From: an uncultured Roseburia sp.
GTDB lineage: Bacteria; Bacillota_A; Clostridia; Lachnospirales; Lachnospiraceae
Assembly (NCBI GenBank): GCA_900753715.1
Contig: CAAEAE010000185.1
Location: 1-21,425 of the forward strand
DNA: 21,425 nucleotides
Reading direction: 5' to 3'
The position numbers and the translations under genes are program-made. Positions 1 through 8,328 of this stretch are shown here, piece after piece (position 1 is the first letter of the stretch; each line of letters opens with the position of its first letter). The notes under the pieces are model-generated. The model saw only the letters and a program-made list of their open reading frames with translations. It was not told the origin of the DNA and did not search any database.

Positions 1-63
1 CACCTTTCCTTTCACTATGTAGTAGCTTGAACAACTCTATCATATTGGAAAGGTGATTTTTTT
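1..63 (+). terminator. Rho-independent terminator of a gene left of the window
   Basis: CACCTTTCC at 1-9 is perfectly complementary to GGAAAGGTG at 47-55 and is followed by a run of seven T (57-63). The loop is long (about 37 nt), so this could also be the 3' end of a structured RNA whose 5' part lies outside the window. The T-run orients it for plus-strand transcription entering from the left. Confidence 0.55.
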
Positions 64-81
64 GCTATAAGCACTTATTGC

Positions 82-107
82 ACCACCCGCATAGCAGGTG
101 GTTTTTT
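82..107 (+). terminator. Second rho-independent terminator
   Basis: ACCACC (82-87) pairs with GGTGGT (97-102) around a 9-nt loop and runs straight into six T. It is a compact intrinsic terminator in plus orientation, 19 nt after the first one, so transcription from the left appears to be closed twice. Confidence 0.65.
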
Positions 108-112
108 GTTTC

Positions 113-150
113 GTGCATCTCCATTTCTCTTTTGAGAAATGGAGATGTAC
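113..150. repeat. Long perfect hairpin, 14 bp plus 3 bp
   Basis: CATCTCCATTTCTC (116-129) and its exact reverse complement (134-147) are separated by TTTT. The stem extends by a G-T, a T-A and a G-C pair to 113/150. No T-run follows on either strand, so it is not a classical terminator. It lies between a terminator and a decayed coding remnant. It could be a remnant of a mobile-element end or a structured RNA. Confidence 0.6.
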
Positions 151-226
151 TCAACTGGCTAAAGCCATAATTAGAAGACGGCAGATACCGTTCATCTATG
201 ATGTGGTACTGCCTGCCTGTTCGCCA

Positions 227-385
227 TCATGATGTGTCAGCATCTTGATGCATGGACTTTGCCAAAGACTTCCCAACTAAAAGATTTCTTTGAGCAAACC
301 GCTTAATTTGATAAGCAATACCATTATAAGTCATGCTTGACGCAAAGTCTATAAAAGTGCGCCACTTTTCATCATTTATTACTTT
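227..385 (-). pseudogene. Decayed protein fragment, origin unknown
   Basis: The minus strand reads openly for 52 codons from a stop at 386-388 to TGA at 227-229. The peptide looks protein-like: it contains KWRTFIDFASSMTYNG, then QIKRFAQRNLLVGKSLAK, and ends HQDADTS. There is no start codon with a ribosome binding site, and the same frame is blocked upstream, so it is a fragment and not a gene. The W-x-x-F-I-D-F-A-S ... FAQR pattern recalls N-terminal domains of conjugative-element ArdC/DUF3849-type proteins, but this is a weak impression. It fits its position beside a dead integrase. Confidence 0.3.
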
Positions 386-696
386 TCATGTCCGTTCTAG
401 ATAATATTTACTTTTCAAGGTTCATCCGACCAATGAATCTTAGTCGGAAGGCTCATGATTCCGAGAGCCTATTCAAACTATTTTTCTGTTCATATCGGCA
501 AATCCTATGACTTATATTGTACCAAGAAACTGAAAATAAGTTTATATATCGATAAACCGAAGTGACGAAGTGATTAAATCGAAGTACTAATTAAAGGCAA
601 ATTGTTGTAAAATATAAATGCTGGATATATGATGTGATATTTAACTTAAGTAGAGGATAAATGTGTGGTGTGAAGGATAATAGAAGATTATCCATC
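386..696. other. Gene-free stretch with small dyads and repeats
   Basis: No ORF in this roughly 310-nt stretch looks real. It holds two consecutive 6-bp hairpins: TCCGAC 425-430 with GTCGGA 443-448, then AGGCTC 449-454 with GAGCCT 465-470. There is a short tandem of CGAAGTGA at 558-565 and 566-573, with a third partial copy CGAAGTAC at 580-587. At 675-693 is a 7-5-7 dyad, GGATAAT-AGAAG-ATTATCC, listed separately. The AT-rich, structured and gene-poor character, next to an integrase remnant, is what an element end would look like. No attachment site can be defined from one side. Confidence 0.4.
675..693. repeat. Dyad GGATAAT-N5-ATTATCC
   Basis: Perfect 7-bp arms surround AGAAG. The first twelve bases of its context (TGAAGGATAATA, 671-682) are identical to the context of the 18-nt element at 12929-12946. 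The 6-5-6 spacing also matches the copies at 19179-19196 and 21409-21425. It may be an operator or only a weak hairpin. No promoter or gene start is clearly attached to it here. Confidence 0.4.
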
Positions 697-728
697 AAAA
701 AAGCAATTCTCCGGTTAAAGAGAATTGC
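697..728 (-). terminator. Intrinsic terminator of the integrase gene
   Basis: Perfect 9-bp arms GCAATTCTC (703-711) and GAGAATTGC (720-728) surround an 8-nt loop, with six A at 697-702 that become a U-run in the minus-strand transcript. It sits 11 nt past the integrase stop codon. Confidence 0.8.
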
Positions 729-739
729 CCCCACTCTGT

Positions 740-1660
740 CTATATTTTAAAATCCTTCCGAGGGTGTTTTGTGACTAAAATATCTCGTTGCTTTGCTATG
801 GCCACATGAGTATATATTTCTGTGATATTAATGGAGCTATGCCCCAGCATTTCCTGAATATATCGAATATCAACATCTGCTTCCAACAGGCTTGTAGCAA
901 AGGTGTGTCGGAACATATGCGGCGTAATATGGAGATCAATAGTTGCTATAGAGCAGTATTTATTAAGCATTCGACGGACGGATTGATCAGACAATGGCGT
1001 TCCGTTTTGGTTAGCAAAAAAGTGATTACATCTGCTGATTCCACTATGGAATTCCTGCTGCTATTTTTTAATAGTAACCATAGCAGCTTCGCTGCCGATG
1101 TGAATGCGCCGTTCCTTATTCCCTTTTCCATATATCAGGACGGATCCATCTGATAAATTAACATCCGTTAAATGCAATGAGCAGAGTTCAGAGATACGCA
1201 TGCCGCTGGAAAACAGCAGTTCTACAACAGCGGCATCACGCAAGGCATTTTTCTGCTGATATGTTGTCTGAGCATTCTGCATTTGGGTGTAAATGGTAGA
1301 AAGTAAAGCTTCCAATGTCTGCAAAGAAATTGTTTTTGGCAGTTTAATGAGCTCTCGAAAGTGTATTTGTATTTTATTAAAAGGATTCTGGTCTATAATT
1401 TCCCGATATTCCAGAAAATGAAAAAATGCTTTTAAAGAAGCAATCTTGCGCTTCACTGTTTTAGGTTGATATTGCGCATGGAGAGAGGCAATGTAACTTT
1501 CTATTATAGAAGAAGTAACAGCGGAGACCTCTGTCATAGGTACGTGCTCTGAAAATTGTCTTAAATCGATCCTATAAGATTTCAGTGTCTTTTTATCCAG
1601 ACATTTTTGATATTTGCAATATTCCAGGTAGTGTTCAATAAGGCTTGATAAATGATTCAT
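740..1660 (-). pseudogene. Tyrosine recombinase (XerC/XerD type), interrupted by an in-frame amber stop
   Basis: It would cut and rejoin DNA for site-specific integration or excision. Reading is in a single frame of 306 positions. The N-terminal SAM-like core-binding domain (about 5-90) is followed by the catalytic domain, with Arg155 (SSGMRISEL), the beta-hairpin Lys in GKGNKERR (about 179-182), H248-x-x-R251 (HMFRHTF), H274 (LGHSS) and nucleophile Tyr283 (EIYTHV). All six catalytic positions are therefore present. The only lesion is TAG at 1061-1063 (codon 200), one base away from a Tyr codon, between the two halves of the active site; there is no frameshift. The start ATG at 1658-1660 has AAAGGAG at 1670-1676, and the 231-residue version starting further upstream has none. 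The gene is probably inactive unless the stop is read through or is a sequencing error. It ends at its own terminator. Confidence 0.85.
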
Positions 1661-1845
1661 TTCTGTGTTCTCCTTTGTGTAATTTGAAAAAATTATATCA
1701 TGTAGAGATATCTCGTATTTCCAGGTAAACGGATTATTACAGGGCAGACAGTTCAAAAATCGAAGCGGTGAAAAATGAGAAAATGTAGTATTATAAAATC
1801 AAGCATCATCAACATTCTGTAGATCAATGCAAAGGAGAAGAACTT

Positions 1846-4800
1846 TTGAAAAAAAGAATTGAAGATTACCCGGATTTCCAAAATATTGTTCAGCACAATG
1901 AACTGGTCTACCTTTTCGGTACCGGTATTTCGGCGGCGCTGACAGGAAAGAATTATTCCTGGAAGAAATGGATCTTGGATGGTACAGGCTACTTTTCGGA
2001 TAGAAAGCTGGCAGATGATATTACGGAGAGTCTCAGGAAAGACTCATCGACGAAGAATCTTTTGGATGCTGTGAAAACAGTTTTGGAAGTGACAAAGCTG
2101 GAAAGAAAATATGACGAGTGGATGCATCGGGCTTTTGAGGTGGATGGAGTGACAAATCAAAGCCTGGCAGAGACTCTGAAAAAGCTTCTGATTACACAGG
2201 ATGTTTTTGCCACCACAAATTATGATCATTTGCTGGAGCAGGCGACGGGGCTGGCGGCATTATCTTATGCTGATACACAGCAGGCTTTTTATATGTTAGA
2301 CCAGCGGAAAAGTAATGCTGTGCTGCATATACACGGAGAGTATGATTCTGTGCGGGGAATCGACAATATTATTGCGGATGAGGAACAATATCAGGCGATT
2401 CTCAATGACAAAGGAGCACAGTTCCTTCAACAGATTCTGGGAACAAGGACGCTGATATTTGTCGGCTGCGGACAGACCACGGAAGATGCCAATATTGCGC
2501 AGTTTATCCGGTTTGCCCGGGACTATCTTCATATTGACAGAGAATATTATTTCCTGTATCGACAGGGAGAGGAACCGGTGGGACTGCCGGATTTTATCCG
2601 GACGATTCCTTATGGAGATGTGTATAGTGATCTTCCGGAATTCCTTGAGGATATGGCACAGCTGCGATTATATGCAAAGATAGAGAGCAATCCGATGGTC
2701 ACCCGGACTGCATACACGGAGAAGACGATGGATGCTTACGGCTTGTCAGAGTATCATTATTCCCAGCAGTATTTAAAATTCTGTGGACGCAGAATGGAAC
2801 TGGCACAACTGCAGAATTTTGTGGAAGCGGACAGAATGTTTTTGTGGTGGGCTGTTACCGGGCAGGGAGGTGCCGGAAAAAGTCGACTGGCACTGGAATT
2901 TTTGAAAAGAAGCCATCGGGACTTCTTTGGATTTTTCCTGAATTATGCAGTGGATCCGGAAGAAGTACGTCGTTTTCAGCCTTTCAATGATACGGTTGCG
3001 ATCGTGGATTACGTGAAGGGAAACGAGGCAGAAATAGCAGTTATTTTCAGGATCTTGATAGACAAATTTACAGCAGGTCCTTATAAATTACGGATTCTGT
3101 TGTTGGAGAGAGAAAATACAACGGAATTCGGCTCCTGGCATCATGATCTGATAATGGCAATGGCACCTTATTACAGGCAGGAATGTAATGATGCGGAATA
3201 TAACTTGGAATTAAGTACGAAAAAACACAGATTCTTATACCTGGATGATCTGGACGGAGCCGCAGTAGAAGAATTGATTGGAGCAATCTGCGAAAAAAAC
3301 GGGTTGCCCAAAGATCCACACAGGGATCGTAAATTAAAAGAAGAATACGGAACAAAGTTTGAACAGTTGAAATTCCGTCCGCTGTTCTTACAGATGTTTG
3401 TCGAGGCCTGGATCGGAAATGGATGTATCGCTGTAGAATATGATGACTATAAAAGTCTGTTGAAAAATGTGGTAATCAGAGAACAGGAACGCATTCTGCA
3501 GGTGGTTGGTCATGAGATGGAGGTATTCAACGCCCTGATCCGCATGATTGTATGTGCCGGAGTGTCAGAGGGAATACCTGTAAGAGAGCTGGAAATACAA
3601 TATCCGAAAGAATGGGAAATAGTGCGCAATTTTTCTAAAACACATGCTATAACAGGAACGCAGAGAAAAGATTTTTTGACAGGGTTATTAAAAGACGCAT
3701 CACAGGACATCCTGGAGGGAAACGAAAGTCTGCACGTATTATATCCGGATATTGTTAAGGAATATATGTTTTTGTATTATCTTGAGGCAGAGGATATCCG
3801 GGAAGTATCCGGACTGCTATGGCAGACCTGTCCGGCAGAATATAATGCCTTTTTGAGCCGATGCCTGACAGATTTTCAGAGGGAAGAATCTTTGGTTCGG
3901 ATCATCAGGGAAGCTTCTGCGGACTACTCAAACGTTAATGCCATGATCGTGAGACAGGCTTTGCTGGCATTTAAGGTAATCAGTACGAAGGAGGATGGAT
4001 TCTATTTCCTGAACAGAGATCTGGAGGAATATGAATATTGGAAAAATATGCCCGTTACCAATGAACATCAGGCCATTTACCTGCAAAGCATGTATTTGTG
4101 TGTACGACAGATGCTGGGCTGGTCGCATAGAAAATTTTATGAGGCGATAGACCGGATTGCTTTTTTTCCGGCAAACAGGGATCTGGCAGCGAGAAAAGTA
4201 CAATATCTTCTGGAGACAGTGCATTATCTCGTGGAAAAAAACTGTATAGATACAGCGCAGGATCTTATAAAAAAGACAAAAAGAGCGTTAAAAGAGGTGG
4301 TAGAAGGAGAGGAAAAGACGGAATTAGAGTTAAGTTTACAGCGGGAAATTATTGTTTCGGATGTTTATTATAAGAAATGGTGGGACATCAGGAGGAGACA
4401 TCGGAAAATATTCCGGAAAATTGACTGGAAAAAGGAACACCGGTCCGAACAGTATGCGTATATTGTGTTTTCCGGGGCACAGAAATGCTGGGAGACCATG
4501 GAACTGGGCGGGAAATTGCTGATGTTTACATACTGGCTTCAGGATTATGCAGTAGACTATGCAAAGGGAAAACGCAAAATTTATTTTAATGATAAATCGC
4601 ATTATTACTATCTTCATGCAAAGTATTTGAGTACCGAGGTTACTGCAATGGCGTCAACCATAGCAGGGATAGATTCCTACGGAATCAGTCATATTGATGC
4701 GCTGATTGATGAATTGCAGGGCAATATGATGATCTCTGACTTTGCAGGACTACTGGTGGGGGCCAAAGCATTAAAGGTAAGATATGATGATACGGTAACG

Positions 4801-5121
4801 GAGGAAATGATACAAGGGTATCTTATAGAGTCAGAGCAACTGCTGGACAGATATCCGGACAATGCTACACTGGCGGAAAAAGCAATACAATTATGGAGAA
4901 TCGTCTATGGAGTACGATATAAGAAAGACATTCCCCGGGAACTTGTAGAACGGGCGTACGTCCTGCTTTTGCGATTCCCAAAGGATAAGAATGTGCAGAG
5001 CCAGTTCTTCGAAATGCTGCAGCAATCCACAGAACGGGACAGATGGCAGGAATATATCCACAATAAGGCGGTGAAGTGTGGAGTGCTGGAAAATATAGAC
5101 GTAAGTGACAAGGGGCAATAG
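1846..5121 (+). CDS. SIR2-STAND antiphage NTPase (Avs5-like)
   Basis: Predicted abortive-infection sensor-effector of 1091 residues. Residues about 15-270 are a SIR2-like NADase domain: the Rossmann glycine motif FGTGISAA (24-31), TTNYDHLLE with Asn125 and Asp127, HIHGEYD with the probable catalytic His163, and LIFVGCG (203-209). A STAND-type P-loop NTPase follows: Walker A GQGGAGKS (339-346) and a Walker B-like AIVDYV with Asp388. The remaining roughly 600 residues are helical with no confident repeats and are the expected sensor region. In known families, target recognition drives NTP-dependent oligomerisation and NAD+ depletion. The start is TTG with AAAGGAG at 1831-1837. The gene stands alone downstream of the divergent integrase remnant. 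A DSR-type SIR2 protein is less likely because the P-loop is clear. Base composition is less AT-rich than that of the other defence genes. Confidence 0.85.
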   Translation: MKKRIEDYPDFQNIVQHNELVYLFGTGISAALTGKNYSWKKWILDGTGYFSDRKLADDITESLRKDSSTKNLLDAVKTVLEVTKLERKYDEWMHRAFEVDGVTNQSLAETLKKLLITQDVFATTNYDHLLEQATGLAALSYADTQQAFYMLDQRKSNAVLHIHGEYDSVRGIDNIIADEEQYQAILNDKGAQFLQQILGTRTLIFVGCGQTTEDANIAQFIRFARDYLHIDREYYFLYRQGEEPVGLPDFIRTIPYGDVYSDLPEFLEDMAQLRLYAKIESNPMVTRTAYTEKTMDAYGLSEYHYSQQYLKFCGRRMELAQLQNFVEADRMFLWWAVTGQGGAGKSRLALEFLKRSHRDFFGFFLNYAVDPEEVRRFQPFNDTVAIVDYVKGNEAEIAVIFRILIDKFTAGPYKLRILLLERENTTEFGSWHHDLIMAMAPYYRQECNDAEYNLELSTKKHRFLYLDDLDGAAVEELIGAICEKNGLPKDPHRDRKLKEEYGTKFEQLKFRPLFLQMFVEAWIGNGCIAVEYDDYKSLLKNVVIREQERILQVVGHEMEVFNALIRMIVCAGVSEGIPVRELEIQYPKEWEIVRNFSKTHAITGTQRKDFLTGLLKDASQDILEGNESLHVLYPDIVKEYMFLYYLEAEDIREVSGLLWQTCPAEYNAFLSRCLTDFQREESLVRIIREASADYSNVNAMIVRQALLAFKVISTKEDGFYFLNRDLEEYEYWKNMPVTNEHQAIYLQSMYLCVRQMLGWSHRKFYEAIDRIAFFPANRDLAARKVQYLLETVHYLVEKNCIDTAQDLIKKTKRALKEVVEGEEKTELELSLQREIIVSDVYYKKWWDIRRRHRKIFRKIDWKKEHRSEQYAYIVFSGAQKCWETMELGGKLLMFTYWLQDYAVDYAKGKRKIYFNDKSHYYYLHAKYLSTEVTAMASTIAGIDSYGISHIDALIDELQGNMMISDFAGLLVGAKALKVRYDDTVTEEMIQGYLIESEQLLDRYPDNATLAEKAIQLWRIVYGVRYKKDIPRELVERAYVLLLRFPKDKNVQSQFFEMLQQSTERDRWQEYIHNKAVKCGVLENIDVSDKGQ

Positions 5122-5132
5122 CGAAAATCTAT

Positions 5133-5447
5133 GTGCGAAGTTTGAGTAATACAATAATGCGAAATTTAGAAGGTGGTTTAGGGACGGTGTCTGTACGCTC
5201 TTTCATAGAAAGCGTTTTATATGAAAATTACATAACGAGGTTTGGAATAAAACGCACAATTGGTAAATTGAAAAGTGCAAAGGCATTTATTTACTATGGT
5301 GAGAAGAGAGGAATTTTGGTGCTTTCAAAGAAAGTAAACGAAAGGATTATATTTGCATATTTAAATGTTAATGGAATGGAAGTTCGGGGGATAGGGGATG
5401 ATGAGAAAGAATGTACTAATAAATTAGCCCTCAAAATTTGGGCGTAA
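5133..5447 (+). CDS. Small hypothetical protein
   Basis: An open frame of up to 104 residues starts 11 nt after the SIR2-STAND stop. The possible starts are GTG at 5133 or ATG at 5157; neither has a convincing ribosome binding site. From about residue 20 the peptide looks protein-like, with the segments SFIESVLYENYITRFG, KAFIYYGEKRGILVL and RIIFAYLNVNG suggesting a small alpha/beta fold. No family is recognised. It may be the C-terminal piece of a decayed gene, since similar remnants follow at 5542-5768. Proximity would allow co-transcription with the SIR2-STAND gene, but there is no evidence that they work together. Confidence 0.4.
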   Translation: MRSLSNTIMRNLEGGLGTVSVRSFIESVLYENYITRFGIKRTIGKLKSAKAFIYYGEKRGILVLSKKVNERIIFAYLNVNGMEVRGIGDDEKECTNKLALKIWA

Positions 5448-5541
5448 AAATTTGAAAGGCTGAAATTTATATTGGAGTATGGTAAAATAAAAGCGGTTTA
5501 GAAAAGCATGTAAATAAATTGTAGGAAATTTTTAAAGATAA

Positions 5542-5768
5542 TTTTACACTCGTTTTGGCAATGACAACGGCATTTTTATTAGTAATCCATACTGGAATAA
5601 GACTTATGATTTACGCATATCGTCTTTAAAATATATAGAAAATTGGTAGAGTGCGTTTTAAAATTTGAGGGGATAAAGTAGGTTTTGTATTTCTGTATGG
5701 ATGTGCAATATGTAGCTTTATATAGTTGGAAAGACTTTATTTATGAAGGAAGTCAAAGAGAATTTTGA
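5542..5768 (+). pseudogene. Decayed coding remnants in a 440-nt gap
   Basis: The stretch 5448-5887 has no intact gene. Two stop-bounded segments in different frames read like real protein. At 5542-5649 there are 35 codons including RFGNDNGIFISNPYWNKTYD. At 5682-5768 there are 28 codons including MDVQYVALYSWKDFIYEG. A short in-frame run EEYIITYND follows near 5785-5815. Frame changes and stops between them suggest one frameshifted ancestral gene. No family is recognised. Apart from these remnants the gap is AT-rich, and no convincing promoter was seen for the downstream gene. Confidence 0.35.
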
Positions 5769-5887
5769 TTGATAAGAGGAGAAGAATATATTATTACCTA
5801 CAATGATTAAGAGTACTATAAAGTAGAAGTAATACAGTAACAATAGTAAATAAAAGAGTTGGAAGACATTTAAGATTGAGGACAGAA

Positions 5888-7225
5888 ATGAATACTAAAG
5901 ATACGACTATAACAGGATACTTTAGAACGGATAGGGGAAATATTACTTTTTATGCTGAAAATTTTAATTTCACCTTTATGAATGTAGATATGAAGGAAGA
6001 AATAGTCATTGAGTCTGATGAAAATGGGTATATTTGGGGAAAAACATATGAAGGTAAAGCGATTGCAATATATACTACAAAAGATATAAAAATAAAAAGT
6101 ACATGTAGCATAAAAACAACCAACTATATAATTTCTAAATATATAGGGATGTTAAGGGAGAATATGCTTTCATTTAATGGAATTAGGTTTGTAAATGGTG
6201 CTGTTAGAACGATACATCCGTGTAATGCTTTGCATGAAGATTATGAGAAATCTGTGGAGAGAACATTGGTATATCACATAGAAAATGATAGTAAAAGTTA
6301 TTTAATTAATATAGAAAATAAAACTATAAGTTGGAATTTTTGCTCTGAAATAACTCAGAAAATGTCTATAGAGGAAGGAAACTCTTTATCTAACGGTAAT
6401 GCACTGTTAGATATACTTTTTGATAGCCTGCAAAGCTACAAAGCTTTTTATGATTGGTATGGACATGTATGCGATTTTTGTTCGTTCTTGACATTTAGGA
6501 ACAATATTTCTTTTGAAAAAATTTTTTTGCTAAAAGAAAGAGGGAACAATAAAAATGACATACTTGCAGAATGCTATGTAAGAAGTCAAGATAATTTGCC
6601 CATGAGGAAATTTACTGAGGTTATTCCGATTGCATATATTGATGACAATATGTTTCATGAGATTATTATGAATATTTTAAAGCAAGATAAAAAACATAAA
6701 GGATTGCCCACATTTATTATACCTAAGGATGATAGAGATGCCAGGAGTATGGATGTGGCAAAAATAAGAAACATATGCTCAGCTTTAGAAATGGAATTAG
6801 ATTTAGGGGGAGTGCAATTAGAATCCGATCTTAATATGATGGAGCTTATAGAAATAGTTAAAAATGATGTAAAGGAACATCGGGATGGAGCCGATCCACT
6901 TTCATCAAAAGCATATGATTATATTTTTGGAAATATTTCCCACTGGAACAATCCATTGGCAGAAAGGGTGTACAGCGCTTGGAAAAAGCATAGAGATAAG
7001 ATCCAGCCGTTATTGACAGCGTATGGCATTGCGATTGATCAAGCAAAAATAGGGATGTTTGTGAAAGCTAGAAATAATATTACGCATAATGGATTTACTG
7101 GATTAGACGAAGAAGTAGCGAAGACTGCATTTGTGCTGATGGGATTGGTTTATAGTTGTACGTTAACAAGGATTAGAATGCCGGAAGAATTAATTAAGGC
7201 TGTTATGGAAAGAAATTTTTTTTAA
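5888..7225 (+). CDS. ApeA-like HEPN ribonuclease (single-gene phage defence)
   Basis: 445 residues from ATG at 5888, chosen over an upstream TTG at 5876 because GAGGA sits 5 nt before it. The N-terminal ~220 residues are beta-rich (TITGYF, then GYIWGKTYEGKAIAIYTTK) and match the ApeA N-terminal pattern. The C-terminal half is an ApeA-type HEPN domain beginning near IRNICSALEMELDL. It carries the RNase signature R-x4-H as KARNNITHNGF: Arg395 and His400 in this numbering. HEPN proteins of this class are metal-independent RNases. ApeA is reported as a stand-alone antiphage gene that probably cleaves RNA to stop infection. Its neighbours are another defence gene upstream and an unrelated secretion block downstream, and its own base composition is distinctly AT-rich, consistent with acquisition by transfer. 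Assignment to HEPN is firm; assignment to ApeA is likely. Confidence 0.8.
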   Translation: MNTKDTTITGYFRTDRGNITFYAENFNFTFMNVDMKEEIVIESDENGYIWGKTYEGKAIAIYTTKDIKIKSTCSIKTTNYIISKYIGMLRENMLSFNGIRFVNGAVRTIHPCNALHEDYEKSVERTLVYHIENDSKSYLINIENKTISWNFCSEITQKMSIEEGNSLSNGNALLDILFDSLQSYKAFYDWYGHVCDFCSFLTFRNNISFEKIFLLKERGNNKNDILAECYVRSQDNLPMRKFTEVIPIAYIDDNMFHEIIMNILKQDKKHKGLPTFIIPKDDRDARSMDVAKIRNICSALEMELDLGGVQLESDLNMMELIEIVKNDVKEHRDGADPLSSKAYDYIFGNISHWNNPLAERVYSAWKKHRDKIQPLLTAYGIAIDQAKIGMFVKARNNITHNGFTGLDEEVAKTAFVLMGLVYSCTLTRIRMPEELIKAVMERNFF

Positions 7226-7352
7226 TATAATAAAAGTATATCAAAATCTGACGAAAAAAGACTGTGCAAAAGGACAGCCTTTTGAAACTAATGAAATCCC
7301 CAATCCCTGCCGAAATATTATTACAATACTAATAACAGAAAGAGAAAATACA

Positions 7353-8306
7353 ATGAAAAATAAGAAGTACATCAGAAACCTATCCATGATCACCGTAAGT
7401 CTGTGCATCGCCCTGACAGCCTGCGGAACAGAGAACTCCGGTATATTAACAGCGACTGTTGAACAGGCAGTGGAAGCATCGACAGAGAGCACAGCGGCTT
7501 CCGGACAGACCGCAGAGACGGACAGCGAGGCAGAAGGTCCTTTGGCACAGCGTGATGCATTGGAGTGGGAACAGCGCCTGGATTACACAACGGAGAGACA
7601 GGCACAGTTAGCGGAGCTTACGGTGGAACTGACACTGGATACAGAGGAAGTGCAGAGCAAGGCACAGCCGGTGTTGGATGCCATGGCAGAGGGAAATGCA
7701 GATGCAGCAGTGGATAGTATCCTGGCAGAAGACTGGTACACGGTAATGCTGTCGGATCTTTTGATCGGTCAGAGAAATTATACCGGCACCACCGACAATG
7801 GGGACTGGAAAATGCTGATTTTATCAGATGAATTGGGACAGCATTGCACTGCGATAGAGTATCCGCTTGCTGATGGCAGAGAATTTTACGTACAGGTCAG
7901 TGATAATGAAATCCGGTATTACGTCTGTGCGGAGAATAAAACAGGTGCGTTTACCAGCGGGAGCCTGAATCTTTCAGATGGAACCTATACGGGATATGAA
8001 GGAACGTTATCTGCAGCGAACCTTCCGGAGGGGAAGCTTATAGTTCATATGGGAGCTGCTGATCCGGAAGCCGGGGCAGCAGAAGCATTTCGTAATCGAA
8101 GCGCACAGGCAGTGACCTATGAAGGAGAGTTTACGGCAGAGGGAAAGCCTGCGACAGAGACTCCGAAAAAGCTGCAGAAGGAAGGTAATGCTGTTTATGC
8201 TGTCAGACAGGAAGGCAATAATATTTTCTACCTGACGGTAGCGGAGGTAGAAGTACAAAATGCATTTACACCGGAACAGCTGGGAATAGTAACAATCTGG
8301 GATTGA
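7353..8306 (+). CDS. Extracytoplasmic lipoprotein of unknown function
   Basis: 317 residues. A lipoprotein signal sequence with a basic N-terminus (MKNKKYIRN), a hydrophobic core and lipobox L-T-A-C24 predicts lipid anchoring at Cys24 on the outer face of the membrane. Residues 25-60 are a Thr/Ser/Glu/Ala-rich spacer. The rest is acidic and beta-rich, with possible repeats of a YTG/YEG type turn (DGTYTGYEGTL, VTYEGEFTAEG) that recall MORN-like hairpins. The gene starts 127 nt after the HEPN gene and ends 22 nt before the metalloprotease gene, so it is likely the first gene of a three-gene operon. It might assist folding or substrate capture for the secreted protease; this is inference from position. 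Its codon use is more GC-rich than that of the preceding gene. Confidence 0.7.
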   Translation: MKNKKYIRNLSMITVSLCIALTACGTENSGILTATVEQAVEASTESTAASGQTAETDSEAEGPLAQRDALEWEQRLDYTTERQAQLAELTVELTLDTEEVQSKAQPVLDAMAEGNADAAVDSILAEDWYTVMLSDLLIGQRNYTGTTDNGDWKMLILSDELGQHCTAIEYPLADGREFYVQVSDNEIRYYVCAENKTGAFTSGSLNLSDGTYTGYEGTLSAANLPEGKLIVHMGAADPEAGAAEAFRNRSAQAVTYEGEFTAEGKPATETPKKLQKEGNAVYAVRQEGNNIFYLTVAEVEVQNAFTPEQLGIVTIWD

Positions 8307-8328
8307 TCAGTAAACGGAGAGCATAGTT

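Noticed and set aside
788..1153. 121-codon plus-strand frame opposite the integrase
   Set aside because: Antisense of the conserved catalytic region; the integrase motifs on the minus strand are decisive.
740..1756. Frameshift between two integrase halves
   Set aside because: The two halves are in the same frame; the break is a single TAG codon, not an indel.
7267..7284. CAAAAGG-acag-CCTTTTG hairpin after the HEPN gene, considered as its terminator
   Set aside because: The stem is short and AT-rich at its base, with only four T inside the stem and none after it.
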